Source: Pseudomonas resinovorans NBRC 106553 (lineage in GTDB: Bacteria > Pseudomonadota > Gammaproteobacteria > Pseudomonadales > Pseudomonadaceae). From it: a stretch of DNA of 64,000 bases. Positions 50,943-61,873 of this stretch are shown in pieces. Below the pieces are notes generated by a model. The model was not told where the DNA came from. It searched no databases and was given only the letters and a program-made list of their open reading frames with translations. The number at the start of each line of letters is the position of its first letter. Position 1 is the first letter of the stretch. A program made the translations under genes and the position numbers. The stretch is taken from positions 1,178,001-1,242,000 of the forward strand of contig NC_021499.1 of NCBI RefSeq assembly GCF_000412695.1, read 5' to 3'.

Positions 50943-51724
50943 CCGCCCTACCCGACCTCAAGCTGGCCCTGGTGCAGACCACCCTGGCCTGGCACGACCG
51001 CGCCGCCAACCTGGCGCATTTCGAGGTACTGCTGGAACAGGCCCGGGGCGCCGACCTGATCATCCTGCCGGAGATGTTCACCACCGGCTTCTCCATGGAC
51101 TCCGCCGCGCTCGCCGAGCCCGAGCAGGGCCCGAGCGACGCCTGGCTGCGCGAGCAGGCGCGGCGCCTGGACGCGGTGATCACCGGCAGCCTGATCATCC
51201 AGGCCGCCGACGGCAGCCATCGCAACCGCCTGCTCTGGGCGCGCCCGGACGGCGAGGTGCTGCACTACGACAAGCGCCACCTGTTCCGCATGGCCGGCGA
51301 GCACAAGCACTACACGCCGGGCGAGACCCAGGCGCTGTTCGAGCTCAAGGGCTGGCGGGTGCGTCCGCTGATCTGCTACGACCTGCGCTTCCCGGTGTGG
51401 AGCCGTGATCCCCACGACACCGACCTGCTGCTCTATACCGCCAACTGGCCGGCCGCCCGCCGTCATCACTGGAACCGTCTGCTGCCCGCACGGGCCATCG
51501 AAAACCTCTGCTACGTGGCGGCGGTGAACCGCGTCGGCACCGACGGCAAGGGCCATGCGTACAGCGGCGACAGCCAGGCGCTGGACTTCCAGGGTGAAAG
51601 CCTGCTGGACGCGGGCGACGTCGATGGAGTGTTCCTCGTCAGCCTGTCGGCGTCGCAATTGGCGGCCTACCGTGAGCGCTTCCCGGCGATGCGCGACGCG
51701 GACGGCTTCGACCTGCACCTCTGA
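50930..51724 (+). CDS. Carbon-nitrogen hydrolase, probable omega-amidase (YafV/Nit2 type)
   Basis: 264 residues. Nitrilase triad Glu in LPEMFTTGFSM, Lys in HYDKRHLFRMAG and Cys in PLICYDLRFPVWSR are all present, and the DLRFPVW context is characteristic of omega-amidases. These hydrolyse 2-oxoglutaramate, the product of glutamine transamination, to 2-oxoglutarate and ammonia. The overlap with the transaminase gene suggests the two act in sequence. Confidence 0.88.
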   Translation: MRDLTALPDLKLALVQTTLAWHDRAANLAHFEVLLEQARGADLIILPEMFTTGFSMDSAALAEPEQGPSDAWLREQARRLDAVITGSLIIQAADGSHRNRLLWARPDGEVLHYDKRHLFRMAGEHKHYTPGETQALFELKGWRVRPLICYDLRFPVWSRDPHDTDLLLYTANWPAARRHHWNRLLPARAIENLCYVAAVNRVGTDGKGHAYSGDSQALDFQGESLLDAGDVDGVFLVSLSASQLAAYRERFPAMRDADGFDLHL

Positions 51725-51739
51725 GAGCGGGGTAGAAGC

Positions 51740-52105
51740 ATGAGCGGACACAAGTCGCTACCGGCCGAGGGCAACCTGCTCGTGGCCGGGGAGAAGGTCT
51801 ACAACACCCCGGTGGAAGTCACCCTGGCGGTGATCGGCGGCAAGTGGAAATCCCTGCTGGTCTACCACCTGATGCCGGCGGCGCGGCGCTTTTCCGAGCT
51901 CAAGCGGCTGGTGCCGGGTATCACCGAGAAGATGCTGACCCAGCAGCTGCGTGAGCTGGAGCGCGACGGCATTGTCTCGCGCACCGTCTATGCCGAAGTG
52001 CCGCCACGGGTGGAATACCGGCTCACCGAGCACGGCAGCAGCCTGAAACCGGTGCTGGACTCCATGTGCGCCTGGGGCAAGTGCCACTGGCAGCAGCAGG
52101 AGTAG
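51740..52105 (+). CDS. HxlR-family transcriptional regulator
   Basis: 121 residues with a winged HTH: VEVTLAVIGGKWKSLLVYHL, RRFSELKRLVPGITEKMLTQQLRELERDGIV (split at PGITEK) and EYRLTEHG are the family blocks. Cys at GEKVYNTP is absent and a C-terminal MCAWGKCHW holds two Cys. HxlR proteins often sense aldehydes or redox; the ligand is unknown. Fifteen bases after the omega-amidase gene, so it may be co-transcribed. Confidence 0.85.
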   Translation: MSGHKSLPAEGNLLVAGEKVYNTPVEVTLAVIGGKWKSLLVYHLMPAARRFSELKRLVPGITEKMLTQQLRELERDGIVSRTVYAEVPPRVEYRLTEHGSSLKPVLDSMCAWGKCHWQQQE

Positions 52106-52115
52106 GGCGCTGGTC

Positions 52116-52213
52116 TGTGGGGGCGAATTCATTCGCCAAGGGCGGCGCAGCTGCCCTGAGAGGATTCCGATGGCGGACCAGCGGTCCGCTTCGCGATTGA
52201 AATCGCTCCCACA
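52116..52213. repeat. REP pair, copy 4 (mixed arms)
   Basis: Left arm GTGGGGGCGAATTCATTCGC from 52117, right arm TTCGCGATTGAAATCGCTCC ending CACA at 52213. The arms belong to different subtypes. Between convergent HxlR and leuA genes. About 40 bases of its left part are identical to copy 6. Confidence 0.85.
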
Positions 52214-52233
52214 AGAGCGACCCGCTACAAAAG

Positions 52234-52260
52234 AAAACCCCGCCAGCTGGCGGGGTTTTT
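52234..52260 (-). terminator. Terminator of leuA
   Basis: AAAACCCCGCC and GGCGGGGTTTT stem with loop AGCT; U-run possible on both strands, 16 bases past the leuA stop. Confidence 0.9.
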
Positions 52261-52276
52261 CGTTACTGCGTCAGCC

Positions 52277-53947
52277 TCAGGCCGCTTCGGCCTCTGTCTG
52301 GCTCAGGGCGCGGTTGAGGGCGCTGAACAGGGCGCGGAAGCTCGCCGTGGTCAGGTTCTCGTCGATGCCGATGCCGTGCAGGGCGCGGCCGCCGTTGACG
52401 CGCAGCTCGATGTAGGCCGCTGCCTTGGCGTTGGTGCCGGCACCGATGGCGTGCTCGGAGTAGTCCATGATCTCGACGCCCACTGGCAGGCTGGCGACCA
52501 GGGCTTCCAGCGGGCCCTTGCCCATGCCGCGCAGGTGCTGGGTCTCGCCCTTGACCTGGACTTCGATGTCGACGGCGCTGGTGCCGTTCTCTTCCTGCAG
52601 GCGATGGCCCTTCAGGGTGAACGGGCTGGTGGCCTGCAGGTACTCGCTGTCCAGCAGCTTGTAGATCTGTTCGGCGGTCATTTCCAGGCCCAGGCGATCG
52701 GTTTCCTTCTGCACCACCTGGCTGAACTCGATCTGCATGCGACGGGGCAGGCTGATGCCGTATTCCTGCTCCAGCAGGAAGGTGATGCCGCCCTTGCCGG
52801 ACTGGCTGTTCACCCGGATCACCGCTTCGTAGCTGCGGCCGATGTCGGCGGGGTCGATCGGCAGGTAAGGCACTTCCCAGCGGGCGCCTTCTTCCTGCTG
52901 GGCGAAGCCCTTGCGGATGGCATCCTGGTGGGAGCCGGAGAAGGCGGTGTGCACCAGGTCGCCCACGTACGGGTGACGCGGGTGGACCGGCAGCTGGTTG
53001 CACTCTTCCACCACCTTGCGCACGGCGTCGATGTCGGAGAAGTCCAGTTGCGGGTGCAGGCCCTGGGTGTACATGTTCAGCGCCACGGTCACCAGGTCGA
53101 CGTTGCCGGTGCGCTCGCCGTTGCCGAACAGGCAGCCTTCGACGCGATCGGCGCCGGCCATCAGGCCCAGCTCGGTGGCGGCGACGCCGGTGCCACGGTC
53201 GTTATGGGTGTGCAGGCTGATGATCACGGAGTCGCGGCGGCTGACATGGCGACCGAACCATTCGATCTGGTCGGCGTAGATGTTCGGCGTGGCGCATTCC
53301 ACGGTGGCCGGCAGGTTGAGGATGATCTTCTTCTCGGGGGTCGGCTGCCAGACGTCGATCACGGCGTCGCAGACCTCGACCGCGAAGTCCAGCTCGGTGG
53401 AACTGAAGATTTCCGGCGAGTACTGGAAGGTCCAGTCGGTGCCCGGCTGCTGGGCGGCCAGTTGCTTGATCAGGCTGGCGGCCTTGGTGGCGATCCCGAT
53501 CACGCCGGCCTTGTCCTGGTTGAAGACGATGCGGCGGAAGGACGGCGCGGTGGCGTTGTAGACGTGGACGATGGCCTTCTTGGCGCCCTTCAGGGACTCG
53601 AAGGTACGGGTGATCAGGTCTTCACGGGCCTGGGTCAGTACCTGGATGGTCACGTCATCGGGAATGTGGCCGCCTTCGATCAGCTCGCGGACGAAGTTGA
53701 AGTCGGTATCGGAAGCGGACGGGAAGGCCACTTCGATTTCCTTCAGGCCCACCTGCACCAGGGTCTTGAAGAAGCGCATCTTCTTCTGCGCATCCATCGG
53801 CTCGATCAGCGACTGGTTGCCGTCGCGCAGGTCGGAGCTGCACCAGATCGGCACTTCGGTGATGGTCTTCGACGGCCAGGTGCGGTCCGGCAGGTTGATG
53901 GCCGGGAACGCCTGGTACTTGCGAGAAGGGTCTTTCAGCATGCTCAT
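52277..53947 (-). CDS. leuA: 2-isopropylmalate synthase (type 2)
   Basis: 556 residues, the IPMS2 length. [31 protein letters not shown] (read as DRTWPSKTI then [13 protein letters not shown]) holds the metal Asp; HTHNDRGTG has the metal His residues. A C-terminal regulatory domain (from about 430) is expected to give leucine feedback. It condenses 2-oxoisovalerate with acetyl-CoA in leucine synthesis. AAGGAT lies 7 bases before the ATG; a 25-codon leucine leader precedes it. Confidence 0.95.
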   Translation of the reverse strand: MSMLKDPSRKYQAFPAINLPDRTWPSKTITEVPIWCSSDLRDGNQSLIEPMDAQKKMRFFKTLVQVGLKEIEVAFPSASDTDFNFVRELIEGGHIPDDVTIQVLTQAREDLITRTFESLKGAKKAIVHVYNATAPSFRRIVFNQDKAGVIGIATKAASLIKQLAAQQPGTDWTFQYSPEIFSSTELDFAVEVCDAVIDVWQPTPEKKIILNLPATVECATPNIYADQIEWFGRHVSRRDSVIISLHTHNDRGTGVAATELGLMAGADRVEGCLFGNGERTGNVDLVTVALNMYTQGLHPQLDFSDIDAVRKVVEECNQLPVHPRHPYVGDLVHTAFSGSHQDAIRKGFAQQEEGARWEVPYLPIDPADIGRSYEAVIRVNSQSGKGGITFLLEQEYGISLPRRMQIEFSQVVQKETDRLGLEMTAEQIYKLLDSEYLQATSPFTLKGHRLQEENGTSAVDIEVQVKGETQHLRGMGKGPLEALVASLPVGVEIMDYSEHAIGAGTNAKAAAYIELRVNGGRALHGIGIDENLTTASFRALFSALNRALSQTEAEAA

Positions 53948-54300
53948 GGGGCAAATCCTTTGTTACTGCGGGCCTGCGCGGGGCGGCCGGGTAGGGAAGT
54001 CAGCGAGTGCGGCGGAGGTAGGTTTCAGCCACGCAGTCGTGGGCTGACTAGTCGCAGGCAGGCGTGTTGACGCAGAAGGATGAGGGTGTGTGCGGTTTTC
54101 ATAAGGGCTAACCCTATTCATCGTGAGTGAATATGGCAAGCATCGCGGGAAAAATGGTGAAAAAGAGCGCAAGAATTGGCAAGTGAGGAAATTATTGCGC
54201 TCTGATCCGTATTTTCTTGATTGGATTGCGCTTCATTGCGGGGCTTGTGGCGGCTCGCCCGCGAAATGCCCTGGATCGGGCAATCCGTGGGCGAGGCGGA
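53948..54300 (-). other. leuA 5' region (353 bases without a large gene)
   Basis: Contains the leader peptide frame (54025-54102), the hairpin across its stop, and the leuA ribosome site AAGGAT. AAGGAT is exactly complementary to ATCCTT in leader codons 8-9 (54076-54081). From 54103 to 54300 the DNA is more AT-rich and presumably holds the leuA promoter. I could not fix a convincing -35/-10 pair; TTGCCA at about 54134-54139 is the best -35 candidate. Confidence 0.5.
54025..54102 (-). CDS. leuA leader peptide (25 residues, six Leu)
   Basis: A short reading frame from ATG 54102 to TGA 54025, beginning MKTAHTLILLRQ. Leu is at positions 7, 9, 10, 16, 18 and 23, using CTC, CTT, CTG and CTA. Leu at 24% with leuA directly downstream is the hallmark of a leucine-sensing leader. 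A hairpin CAGCC(C)ACG/CGTGGCTG (54026-54046) spans the stop codon. No U-run terminator follows, so the mechanism is not standard attenuation. No strong Shine-Dalgarno is visible (AGGG is 11 bases upstream). Confidence 0.72.
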   Translation of the reverse strand: MKTAHTLILLRQHACLRLVSPRLRG

Positions 54301-55524
54301 TCACTCGGTCGACGGCAGGCGCCAATCACGCATGTCCGCGCCGCTCGGATGCTGGAACACCCGCAGGCCGAACTCCGGAAGTATCGCCAGCAGGTGGTCG
54401 AAGATGTCTGACTGGATGGCCTCGTAGCGGGCCCAGACCGTGGTGTTGGTGAAGCAGTAGAGCTCCAGGGGCAGGCCATCGGCGGTGGGCGCCATCTGCC
54501 GGACCAGCAGGGTCATGTCCTTGCGGATGTCCTGGTTCTCCCGCAGGTAGTGCTCGACGTAGGCGCGGAAGGTGCCGATGTTGGTTAGCTGGCGGATGTT
54601 GATGGGCAAGCGCTCGGTCTCTTCCAGCTGGCTGTTCCATGAGAGCAGCTCGCTTTCCTTGGTTCGCAGGTAGCCGTCCAGCAGGCGGAAGCGGTGCAGT
54701 CGCTCGATATCGTCCTGGCTGAGGAAGCGCACGCTGTTCTGGTCCAGATAGAGGCAGCGCTTGATGCGCCGGCCGCCGGATTCCTGCATGCCGCGCCAGT
54801 TCTTGAAGGAATCGGTGATGAAGCGCTTGGTGGGAATGGTGGTGATGGTCTTGTCCCAGTTCTGCACCTTCACCGTGTGCAGGGCGATGTCGATCACATC
54901 GCCATCGGCGTTGAGCTGGGGCATTTCCACCCAGTCGCCGACCCGGATGATGTCGCTGGACGTGATCTGCACGCTGGCCACCAGCGACAGCAGGGTGTCC
55001 TGGAAGATCAGCAGCAGCACCGCGGCCATGGCGCCAAGGCCGGAGAGCAGGATCAGCGGCGAGCGGTCGATCAGGCTGGCGATCATCAGGATGGTGGCAA
55101 TCGCGTAGATGGCGATCTTCAGCACCTGCACGTAGCCCTTGATCGGGCGCAGGTGGGCGTCCTTGCGCCGCTGGTAGAGGGCGTTGACGATGTTCAGCGT
55201 GGCGCTCAGGGCCAGGGCGATGGTGAGGATGATGAAGGCGGCGCAGACGTTGGTGATCACCTCCACCAGCGCCCCGGGCAGGTTCGGCACCACCTTCACG
55301 CCGAAGGCCAGTACCAGCGCCGGCACCACGTTGGCCAGACGTTTGATCAGGCCGTGGTCCTGGATCTGGGCGCCGGTGATGCGGAACAGCCCGCGCAGGA
55401 GAATGCGCTTGACCAGCCAGTTGGAGGCCCAGGCCAGCAGCAGGAGGACGGTGGTGGAAACCACTGTGTGCAGCTCGTCGTGCTGCCGCAGCCAGACCAG
55501 CCAGTGGGTGTAGTCGTTCTCCAT
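54301..55524 (-). CDS. Mechanosensitive channel, YbdG (MscM/MscS) family
   Basis: 407 residues. Membrane segments at about 20-40, 68-85, 95-115, 135-155 and 160-182. The pore-lining segment and beta domain GLGAMAAVLLLIFQDTLLSLVASVQI then DIIRVGDWVEMPQLNADGDVIDI are MscS-like. A long cytoplasmic C-terminal part (about 270-407) is typical of YbdG rather than the small MscS. It relieves turgor or modulates ion flow at osmotic downshock. A single gene upstream of the leuA leader on the same strand order. Confidence 0.88.
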   Translation of the reverse strand: MENDYTHWLVWLRQHDELHTVVSTTVLLLLAWASNWLVKRILLRGLFRITGAQIQDHGLIKRLANVVPALVLAFGVKVVPNLPGALVEVITNVCAAFIILTIALALSATLNIVNALYQRRKDAHLRPIKGYVQVLKIAIYAIATILMIASLIDRSPLILLSGLGAMAAVLLLIFQDTLLSLVASVQITSSDIIRVGDWVEMPQLNADGDVIDIALHTVKVQNWDKTITTIPTKRFITDSFKNWRGMQESGGRRIKRCLYLDQNSVRFLSQDDIERLHRFRLLDGYLRTKESELLSWNSQLEETERLPINIRQLTNIGTFRAYVEHYLRENQDIRKDMTLLVRQMAPTADGLPLELYCFTNTTVWARYEAIQSDIFDHLLAILPEFGLRVFQHPSGADMRDWRLPSTE

Positions 55525-55614
55525 GGGTGCTCCCTACGGATGTTGCAAAAGGCGCCGGACCTTAGCAGAGGCTCCGCCAAGGTCCCAGGCCTGGCCTGTA
55601 AGCGTAGATGTAGC

Positions 55615-56436
55615 TCAATGCTTGTAGGCGCCGATGAATATGGCTGGGTCCACACGCACATCGTTGAGGCTGACGTTCCAGTGCATATGTGGCCCGGTGG
55701 CGCGGCCGGTGGCGCCGACGCGGCCGACCACGCCGCCACGGGGCAGCTGCTGGCCGAGTTTCACGTCCACCTTGGACATGTGGCAGAACATGCTGATCAG
55801 GCCCTGGCCGTGGTCGACGAACACGGTCTTGCCGTTGAAGAAGTAGTCGCCGATGAGGATCACCTTGCCCGCCGCCGGTGCCTTGATCGGGGTGCCGGCG
55901 CCCACGGCGAAGTCCAGGCCGGAATGCGGGTTGCGTTCCTCGCCGTTGAAGAAGCGGCGCAGGCCGAAGGGGCTGGAAAGCGGGCCGTTCACCGGCTTGT
56001 CGAACAGCAGGTTGCTTGGCGTACCGGGGCTGAAGCGGCGGTAGGCGGTGGTCTGCTCGGCCAGTTCGCGGTCGATGCGCTTGAGGTCTTGTGGCAGCGG
56101 GTTCACCTGGCGGGTGTTGGCCAGCTTGATGTGCTGCTCGCGGTAGCTGCGCGGGCCCACGTCGAAGGCCAGGGAGCGGCCGTCGTTCACCTCGATCCGC
56201 TGTGGGCCGGCCTTGGTGCCGAGGGGGATGCCGACGATGGCGATCCAGTCGCGGCCGTCCTCCTTCACCACCAGCACCGGCTTGCCCTGGTAGCGCGCCG
56301 TGGGCGCCTGGGCGCCGTTGCCCAGTTGCACCACGGCCACACCGCCGGGCACCGGCTTGTTCAGCAGGCGGGTGATGAAGCCTTCGGCATGGGCGGGCAG
56401 GGCGAGGCAGAGGAGCAGGGCGGCGAACAGGCGCAT
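55615..56436 (-). CDS. M23-family metallopeptidase (LytM domain)
   Basis: 273 residues with a Sec signal peptide (1-18, cleaved after AHA). A beta-rich N-domain (20-115) is followed by the LytM/M23 domain at about 155-270. Zinc ligands are in NPHSGLDFAV (His and Asp) and HMHWNV (His). It is expected to cut or help cut peptidoglycan peptide cross-links in the periplasm. It starts 2 bases after xseA ends, so probably one transcript with it. Confidence 0.9.
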   Translation of the reverse strand: MRLFAALLLCLALPAHAEGFITRLLNKPVPGGVAVVQLGNGAQAPTARYQGKPVLVVKEDGRDWIAIVGIPLGTKAGPQRIEVNDGRSLAFDVGPRSYREQHIKLANTRQVNPLPQDLKRIDRELAEQTTAYRRFSPGTPSNLLFDKPVNGPLSSPFGLRRFFNGEERNPHSGLDFAVGAGTPIKAPAAGKVILIGDYFFNGKTVFVDHGQGLISMFCHMSKVDVKLGQQLPRGGVVGRVGATGRATGPHMHWNVSLNDVRVDPAIFIGAYKH

Positions 56437-56438
56437 GG

Positions 56439-57818
56439 TCAGTCCAGCAGGGAAAGGTTCACGGGGGTGAGGTGGTTGTCTTCGACGCGCACGTCCAGCT
56501 CGCCTTCGCCCAGGCGCGCCTTCAGGCGCTGGCCGGGCAGGGTCTGGCTGGCGGCGCGAATGGCCTGGCCGCGTTCGTCGAGAAGGATGCTGTAGCCGCG
56601 CCCGAGGGTGGCCAGGGGGCTGACCACGTTCAGCGTCTGGGCCAGCGTCTCGAGGCGTTGGCGGCGGTCCTTGAGCGCATCGCGGGCGGCGCGGGGCAGG
56701 CGCGTGGCCAGGCCGTCGAGTCGCTGCCGCAACAGTGCCAGGGCGCGCCCCGGATGCTGGGCGGCGAGGCGGGTATCCAGGCGAGCCAGGCGTTCCTGGC
56801 GCACCTGCAGCTGGCGCTCGAAGGCGCGGCGCAGGCGCATGTCCAGGTCATCCAGGCGCTGGGACTGCTGGCGCAGACGCTCGCCGGGGTGGCGCAGGCG
56901 TCGGAATAGGCCGTCAAGGCGCAGGCGCTCGCGGGTCAGGCGCTCTTGCAGGCGCAGGACCAGGCGGCGTTGCAGGCTGTCCAGGCGCTGTTGCAGGTCA
57001 CCGGCATCCGGGGCCAGCAGTTCGGCGGCGGCCGACGGCGTCGGCGCGCGCACGTCGGCGACGAAGTCGCTGATGGACACGTCCGTTTCATGGCCGACGG
57101 CGCTGACGATGGGCGTCCGGCAGGCCGCCACGGCACGGGCCACGGCTTCCTCGTTGAAGCACCAGAGGTCTTCCAGGGAGCCGCCGCCACGGGCCAGGAT
57201 CAGCGCGTCGAAGCCCTGGGCATCGGCCAGCGCCAGGGCGCGGACGATCTGGCCGGTGGCTTCGCGGCCCTGCACGGCGGTGGGGATCAGGGTCAGGCGC
57301 ACCTGCGGCGCGCGGCGGCGGAACACACTGATGATGTCGCGGATCACCGCGCCGGTGGGCGAGCTGATGATGCCGATACGTTGCGGATGGGCCGGCAGCG
57401 GCCGCTTGCGCTCGGCGGCGAACAGGCCCTCGGCGGCGAGCTTTTCCTTCAGCGCCTCGAAGGCCAGGCGCAGGGCGCCGTCGCCGGCCGGCTCCACGGC
57501 ATCGGCGATCAGCTGGTAGTCGCCACGGCCCTCGAACAGCGAGACCTTGCCGCGTACCCGCACCGCCATGCCGTCGCGCAGGGCCTGGCGCACACGCTGG
57601 GCGTTCTGCCGGAATAGCGCGCAGCGCACCTGGGCCTGGGAGTCCTTGAGGGTGAAATAGAGGTGGCCGGAAGCGGGGCGGGCGAGGTTGGAGATCTCCC
57701 CCTCCACCCAGACCTGTGGAAACACGTCTTCCAGTAGATGACGGGCGCGTTGGTTGAGCTGGCTGACGGTCAGCACATCGCGGTCGAGGCCGAGCCGTTG
57801 GAAAGGGTCTTTGAACAT
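56439..57818 (-). CDS. xseA: Exodeoxyribonuclease VII large subunit
   Basis: 459 residues. OB fold at about 15-110 (FPQVWVEGEISNLARPASGHLYFTLKD, split at ARPASG), catalytic domain at about 125-310 (GIISSPTGAVIRDI, LILARGGGSLEDLWCFN, AVGHETDVSISDFVADVRAPTPSAAAEL split at DVSISD) and a long coiled coil to about 400. It degrades single-stranded DNA with XseB, whose gene is not here. Confidence 0.95.
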   Translation of the reverse strand: MFKDPFQRLGLDRDVLTVSQLNQRARHLLEDVFPQVWVEGEISNLARPASGHLYFTLKDSQAQVRCALFRQNAQRVRQALRDGMAVRVRGKVSLFEGRGDYQLIADAVEPAGDGALRLAFEALKEKLAAEGLFAAERKRPLPAHPQRIGIISSPTGAVIRDIISVFRRRAPQVRLTLIPTAVQGREATGQIVRALALADAQGFDALILARGGGSLEDLWCFNEEAVARAVAACRTPIVSAVGHETDVSISDFVADVRAPTPSAAAELLAPDAGDLQQRLDSLQRRLVLRLQERLTRERLRLDGLFRRLRHPGERLRQQSQRLDDLDMRLRRAFERQLQVRQERLARLDTRLAAQHPGRALALLRQRLDGLATRLPRAARDALKDRRQRLETLAQTLNVVSPLATLGRGYSILLDERGQAIRAASQTLPGQRLKARLGEGELDVRVEDNHLTPVNLSLLD

Positions 57819-57924
57819 GGGCGGAAATGATAATGGCTTTGTCGGGATGCGCCATAGTTGACGATGGAGAATCGCTCGTTAAGCTGCGCGCCCTCGTCCC
57901 CACCCCCTCTGCAGGAGTCCCGAC

Positions 57925-58476
57925 ATGGAATCGAGCCAACTGATCCTGGTGCCGCAGATATCCAGCTTGCCCGGCCAGCAGGCCCTGGCCGGTCGCATGC
58001 AGCGCTGGCTGGCCAGGCTCGACGTCGTCGCGGCGCTGCCGAGCACCTGCGGCCTGCGCGGCAACCGCATGGCCTACGCCATCGCGCCCGGCGCGCGGGA
58101 GGTGGTGGAGCATCCCGAGCGCCTGCCCTTCGGCCAGAAGGTCAATGGCCTGGAGCTGGTGGACAAGCGCTGCATCTATACGCCCACGCGCAATTTCCAC
58201 AATGAAGCGGGCTGCCCGGAATGCCGCCGGGAGGTCGGCGAGCCGCTGTTCGAGAGCCTCGAGGACTGGTGGCCGGGGCACACCGACAACTTCACCTGCC
58301 CGGAGTGCGGCTTCGAGGACGACATCAACGGCTTCCTGTTCCTGCAGCCCTGCGGCTTCTCCAACCTTGGCTTCATCTTCAATGGTTGGGGCGAAACCCG
58401 TTTCACCGAGGCTTTCCTCGATGCCTTCGGCGAGCGCCTGGGATTCTCCGTGAGGCAGGTGAGAACGGACGGCTGA
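57925..58476 (+). CDS. Uncharacterised protein with two CPEC motifs
   Basis: 183 residues. N-terminal half (1-85) has no obvious motif. Two short cysteine knots, GCPECRREVG (about 91-100) and TCPECGFEDDING (about 124-136), look like a split zinc ribbon. The C-terminal part (CGFSNLGFIFNGWGETRFTEAFLDAFGERLGF) is conserved-looking and might contact a partner. No signal peptide. AGGAG precedes the ATG. I do not recognise a function. It diverges from xseA. Confidence 0.78.
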   Translation: MESSQLILVPQISSLPGQQALAGRMQRWLARLDVVAALPSTCGLRGNRMAYAIAPGAREVVEHPERLPFGQKVNGLELVDKRCIYTPTRNFHNEAGCPECRREVGEPLFESLEDWWPGHTDNFTCPECGFEDDINGFLFLQPCGFSNLGFIFNGWGETRFTEAFLDAFGERLGFSVRQVRTDG

Positions 58477-58479
58477 TGG

Positions 58480-60136
<1,657 letters not shown>

Positions 60137-60158
60137 GGCTGACTGAAAGCTAGTGCGT

Positions 60159-60185
60159 CACGGGGCTGTTCGATTCAGCCCCGTG
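60159..60185 (+). other. Hairpin between guaB and guaA
   Basis: CACGGGGCTG and CAGCCCCGTG pair perfectly over ten bases around TTCGATT; TCGTTTGTG follows. Could lower guaA expression relative to guaB or stabilise the guaB message. Confidence 0.65.
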
Positions 60186-60216
60186 TCGTTTGTGAATTCC
60201 GTAACGAGAGATGGCC

Positions 60217-61794
60217 ATGTCCCAAGACATTCACGCCCACCGGATCCTGATCCTCGACTTCGGCTCCCAGTACACCCAGCTGATCGCCCGCCGTGTGCGC
60301 GAGATCGGCGTGTACTGCGAGATCCACCCGTTCGACATGAGCAACGAGGCGATCCGCGCCTTCGCTCCGCGCGGCGTGATCCTCGCCGGTGGCCCCGAGT
60401 CGGTGCACGAGGCTGACAGCCCGCGCGCGCCCCAGGCCGTGTTCGACCTGAACGTGCCGCTGTTCGGCATCTGCTACGGCATGCAGACCATGGCCGAGCA
60501 GCTGGGCGGCAAGGTGCAGGGTTCCGACCTGCGCGAGTTCGGCTACGCCCGCGTCGACGTGGTGGGCAAGGCCCGCCTGCTGGACGGCATCGAAGATCAC
60601 ATCGACGAGGACGGCGTCCTCGGTCTCGACGTGTGGATGAGCCACGGCGACAAGGTCACCGACATGCCGGATGGCTTCCACATCCTGGCCAGCACCCCGA
60701 GCTGCCCGATCGCCGCCATGGCCGACGATCACCGCGCCTACTACGGCGTGCAGTTCCACCCGGAAGTGACCCACACCAAGCAGGGCCTGCGCATCCTCTC
60801 CCGCTTCGTGCTGGAGATATGCGGCTGCGCCGCCCTCTGGACCGCGTCCAACATCGTCGAAGACGCCATCGCCACCGTGCGTGCCCAGGTGGGCTCGTCC
60901 AAGGTGCTGCTGGGCCTGTCCGGCGGCGTCGACTCCTCGGTGGTAGCGGCCCTGCTGCACAAGGCCATCGGCGACCAGCTGACCTGCGTCTTCGTCGACA
61001 ACGGCCTGCTGCGCCTGCACGAGGGTGACCACGTGATGGCCATGTTCGCCGAGAACATGGGCGTCAAGGTGATCCGCGCCAATGCCGCCGACAAGTTCCT
61101 CGGCCGCCTGGCAGGCGTCGCCGACCCGGAAGAGAAGCGCAAGATCATCGGCCGCACCTTCATCGAAGTCTTCGATGAGGAAGCCACCAAGCTGCAGGGC
61201 ATCAAGTTCCTCGCCCAGGGCACCATCTACCCCGACGTGATCGAGTCGGCCGGCGCCAAGACCGGCAAGGCCCACGTGATCAAGTCCCACCACAACGTCG
61301 GCGGCCTGCCCGAAGACATGCAGTTCGAACTGGTCGAGCCGCTGCGCGAACTGTTCAAGGACGAAGTGCGCAAGATCGGTCTGGAACTGGGCCTGCCCTA
61401 CAGCATGGTCTACCGCCACCCGTTCCCCGGCCCGGGCCTGGGCGTGCGCATCCTCGGCGAAGTGAAGAAGGAATACGCCGACCTGCTGCGTCGTGCCGAC
61501 CACATCTTCATCGAAGAGCTGCACAAGGCCGACTGGTACCACAAGACCAGCCAGGCGTTCGTGGTGTTCCAGCCGGTGAAATCCGTCGGCGTGGTCGGCG
61601 ACGGCCGTCGCTACGCCTGGGTCGTGGCCCTGCGCGCGGTGGAAACCATCGACTTCATGACCGCTCGCTGGGCCCACCTGCCCTACGAGCTGCTGGAGAC
61701 CGTCTCCAACCGCATCATCAACGAGATCGAAGGCATCTCCCGCGTCACCTACGACGTGTCGAGCAAGCCGCCGGCGACCATCGAGTGGGAATGA
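60217..61794 (+). CDS. guaA: GMP synthase (glutamine-hydrolysing)
   Basis: 525 residues from the ATG at 60217 (GAGAG 7 bases upstream; the ATG at 60211 is closer to the site). Glutamine amidotransferase domain with Cys86 in GICYGMQ, ATP-pyrophosphatase PP-loop LSGGVDSSV near 235, and the C-terminal dimerisation domain. It converts XMP to GMP. Confidence 0.97.
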   Translation: MSQDIHAHRILILDFGSQYTQLIARRVREIGVYCEIHPFDMSNEAIRAFAPRGVILAGGPESVHEADSPRAPQAVFDLNVPLFGICYGMQTMAEQLGGKVQGSDLREFGYARVDVVGKARLLDGIEDHIDEDGVLGLDVWMSHGDKVTDMPDGFHILASTPSCPIAAMADDHRAYYGVQFHPEVTHTKQGLRILSRFVLEICGCAALWTASNIVEDAIATVRAQVGSSKVLLGLSGGVDSSVVAALLHKAIGDQLTCVFVDNGLLRLHEGDHVMAMFAENMGVKVIRANAADKFLGRLAGVADPEEKRKIIGRTFIEVFDEEATKLQGIKFLAQGTIYPDVIESAGAKTGKAHVIKSHHNVGGLPEDMQFELVEPLRELFKDEVRKIGLELGLPYSMVYRHPFPGPGLGVRILGEVKKEYADLLRRADHIFIEELHKADWYHKTSQAFVVFQPVKSVGVVGDGRRYAWVVALRAVETIDFMTARWAHLPYELLETVSNRIINEIEGISRVTYDVSSKPPATIEWE

Positions 61795-61824
61795 TGGACG
61801 CGCCTTCGGGCATGCGTTGAATCA

Positions 61825-61860
61825 CCGGCCAGGCCCTGAAAGCCTGGCCGGTTTCGTTTT
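61825..61860 (+). terminator. Terminator of guaA
   Basis: CCGGCCAGGC and GCCTGGCCGG stem followed by TTTCGTTTT, 30 bases after the guaA stop. Confidence 0.88.
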
Positions 61861-61873
61861 GGGCGAAATACCG

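Noticed and set aside
53963-54172. 69-residue minus-strand frame upstream of leuA
   Set aside because: It overlaps the leucine leader in another frame and is Pro/Thr/Ser-rich without a start site; the 25-codon leader explains the region better.
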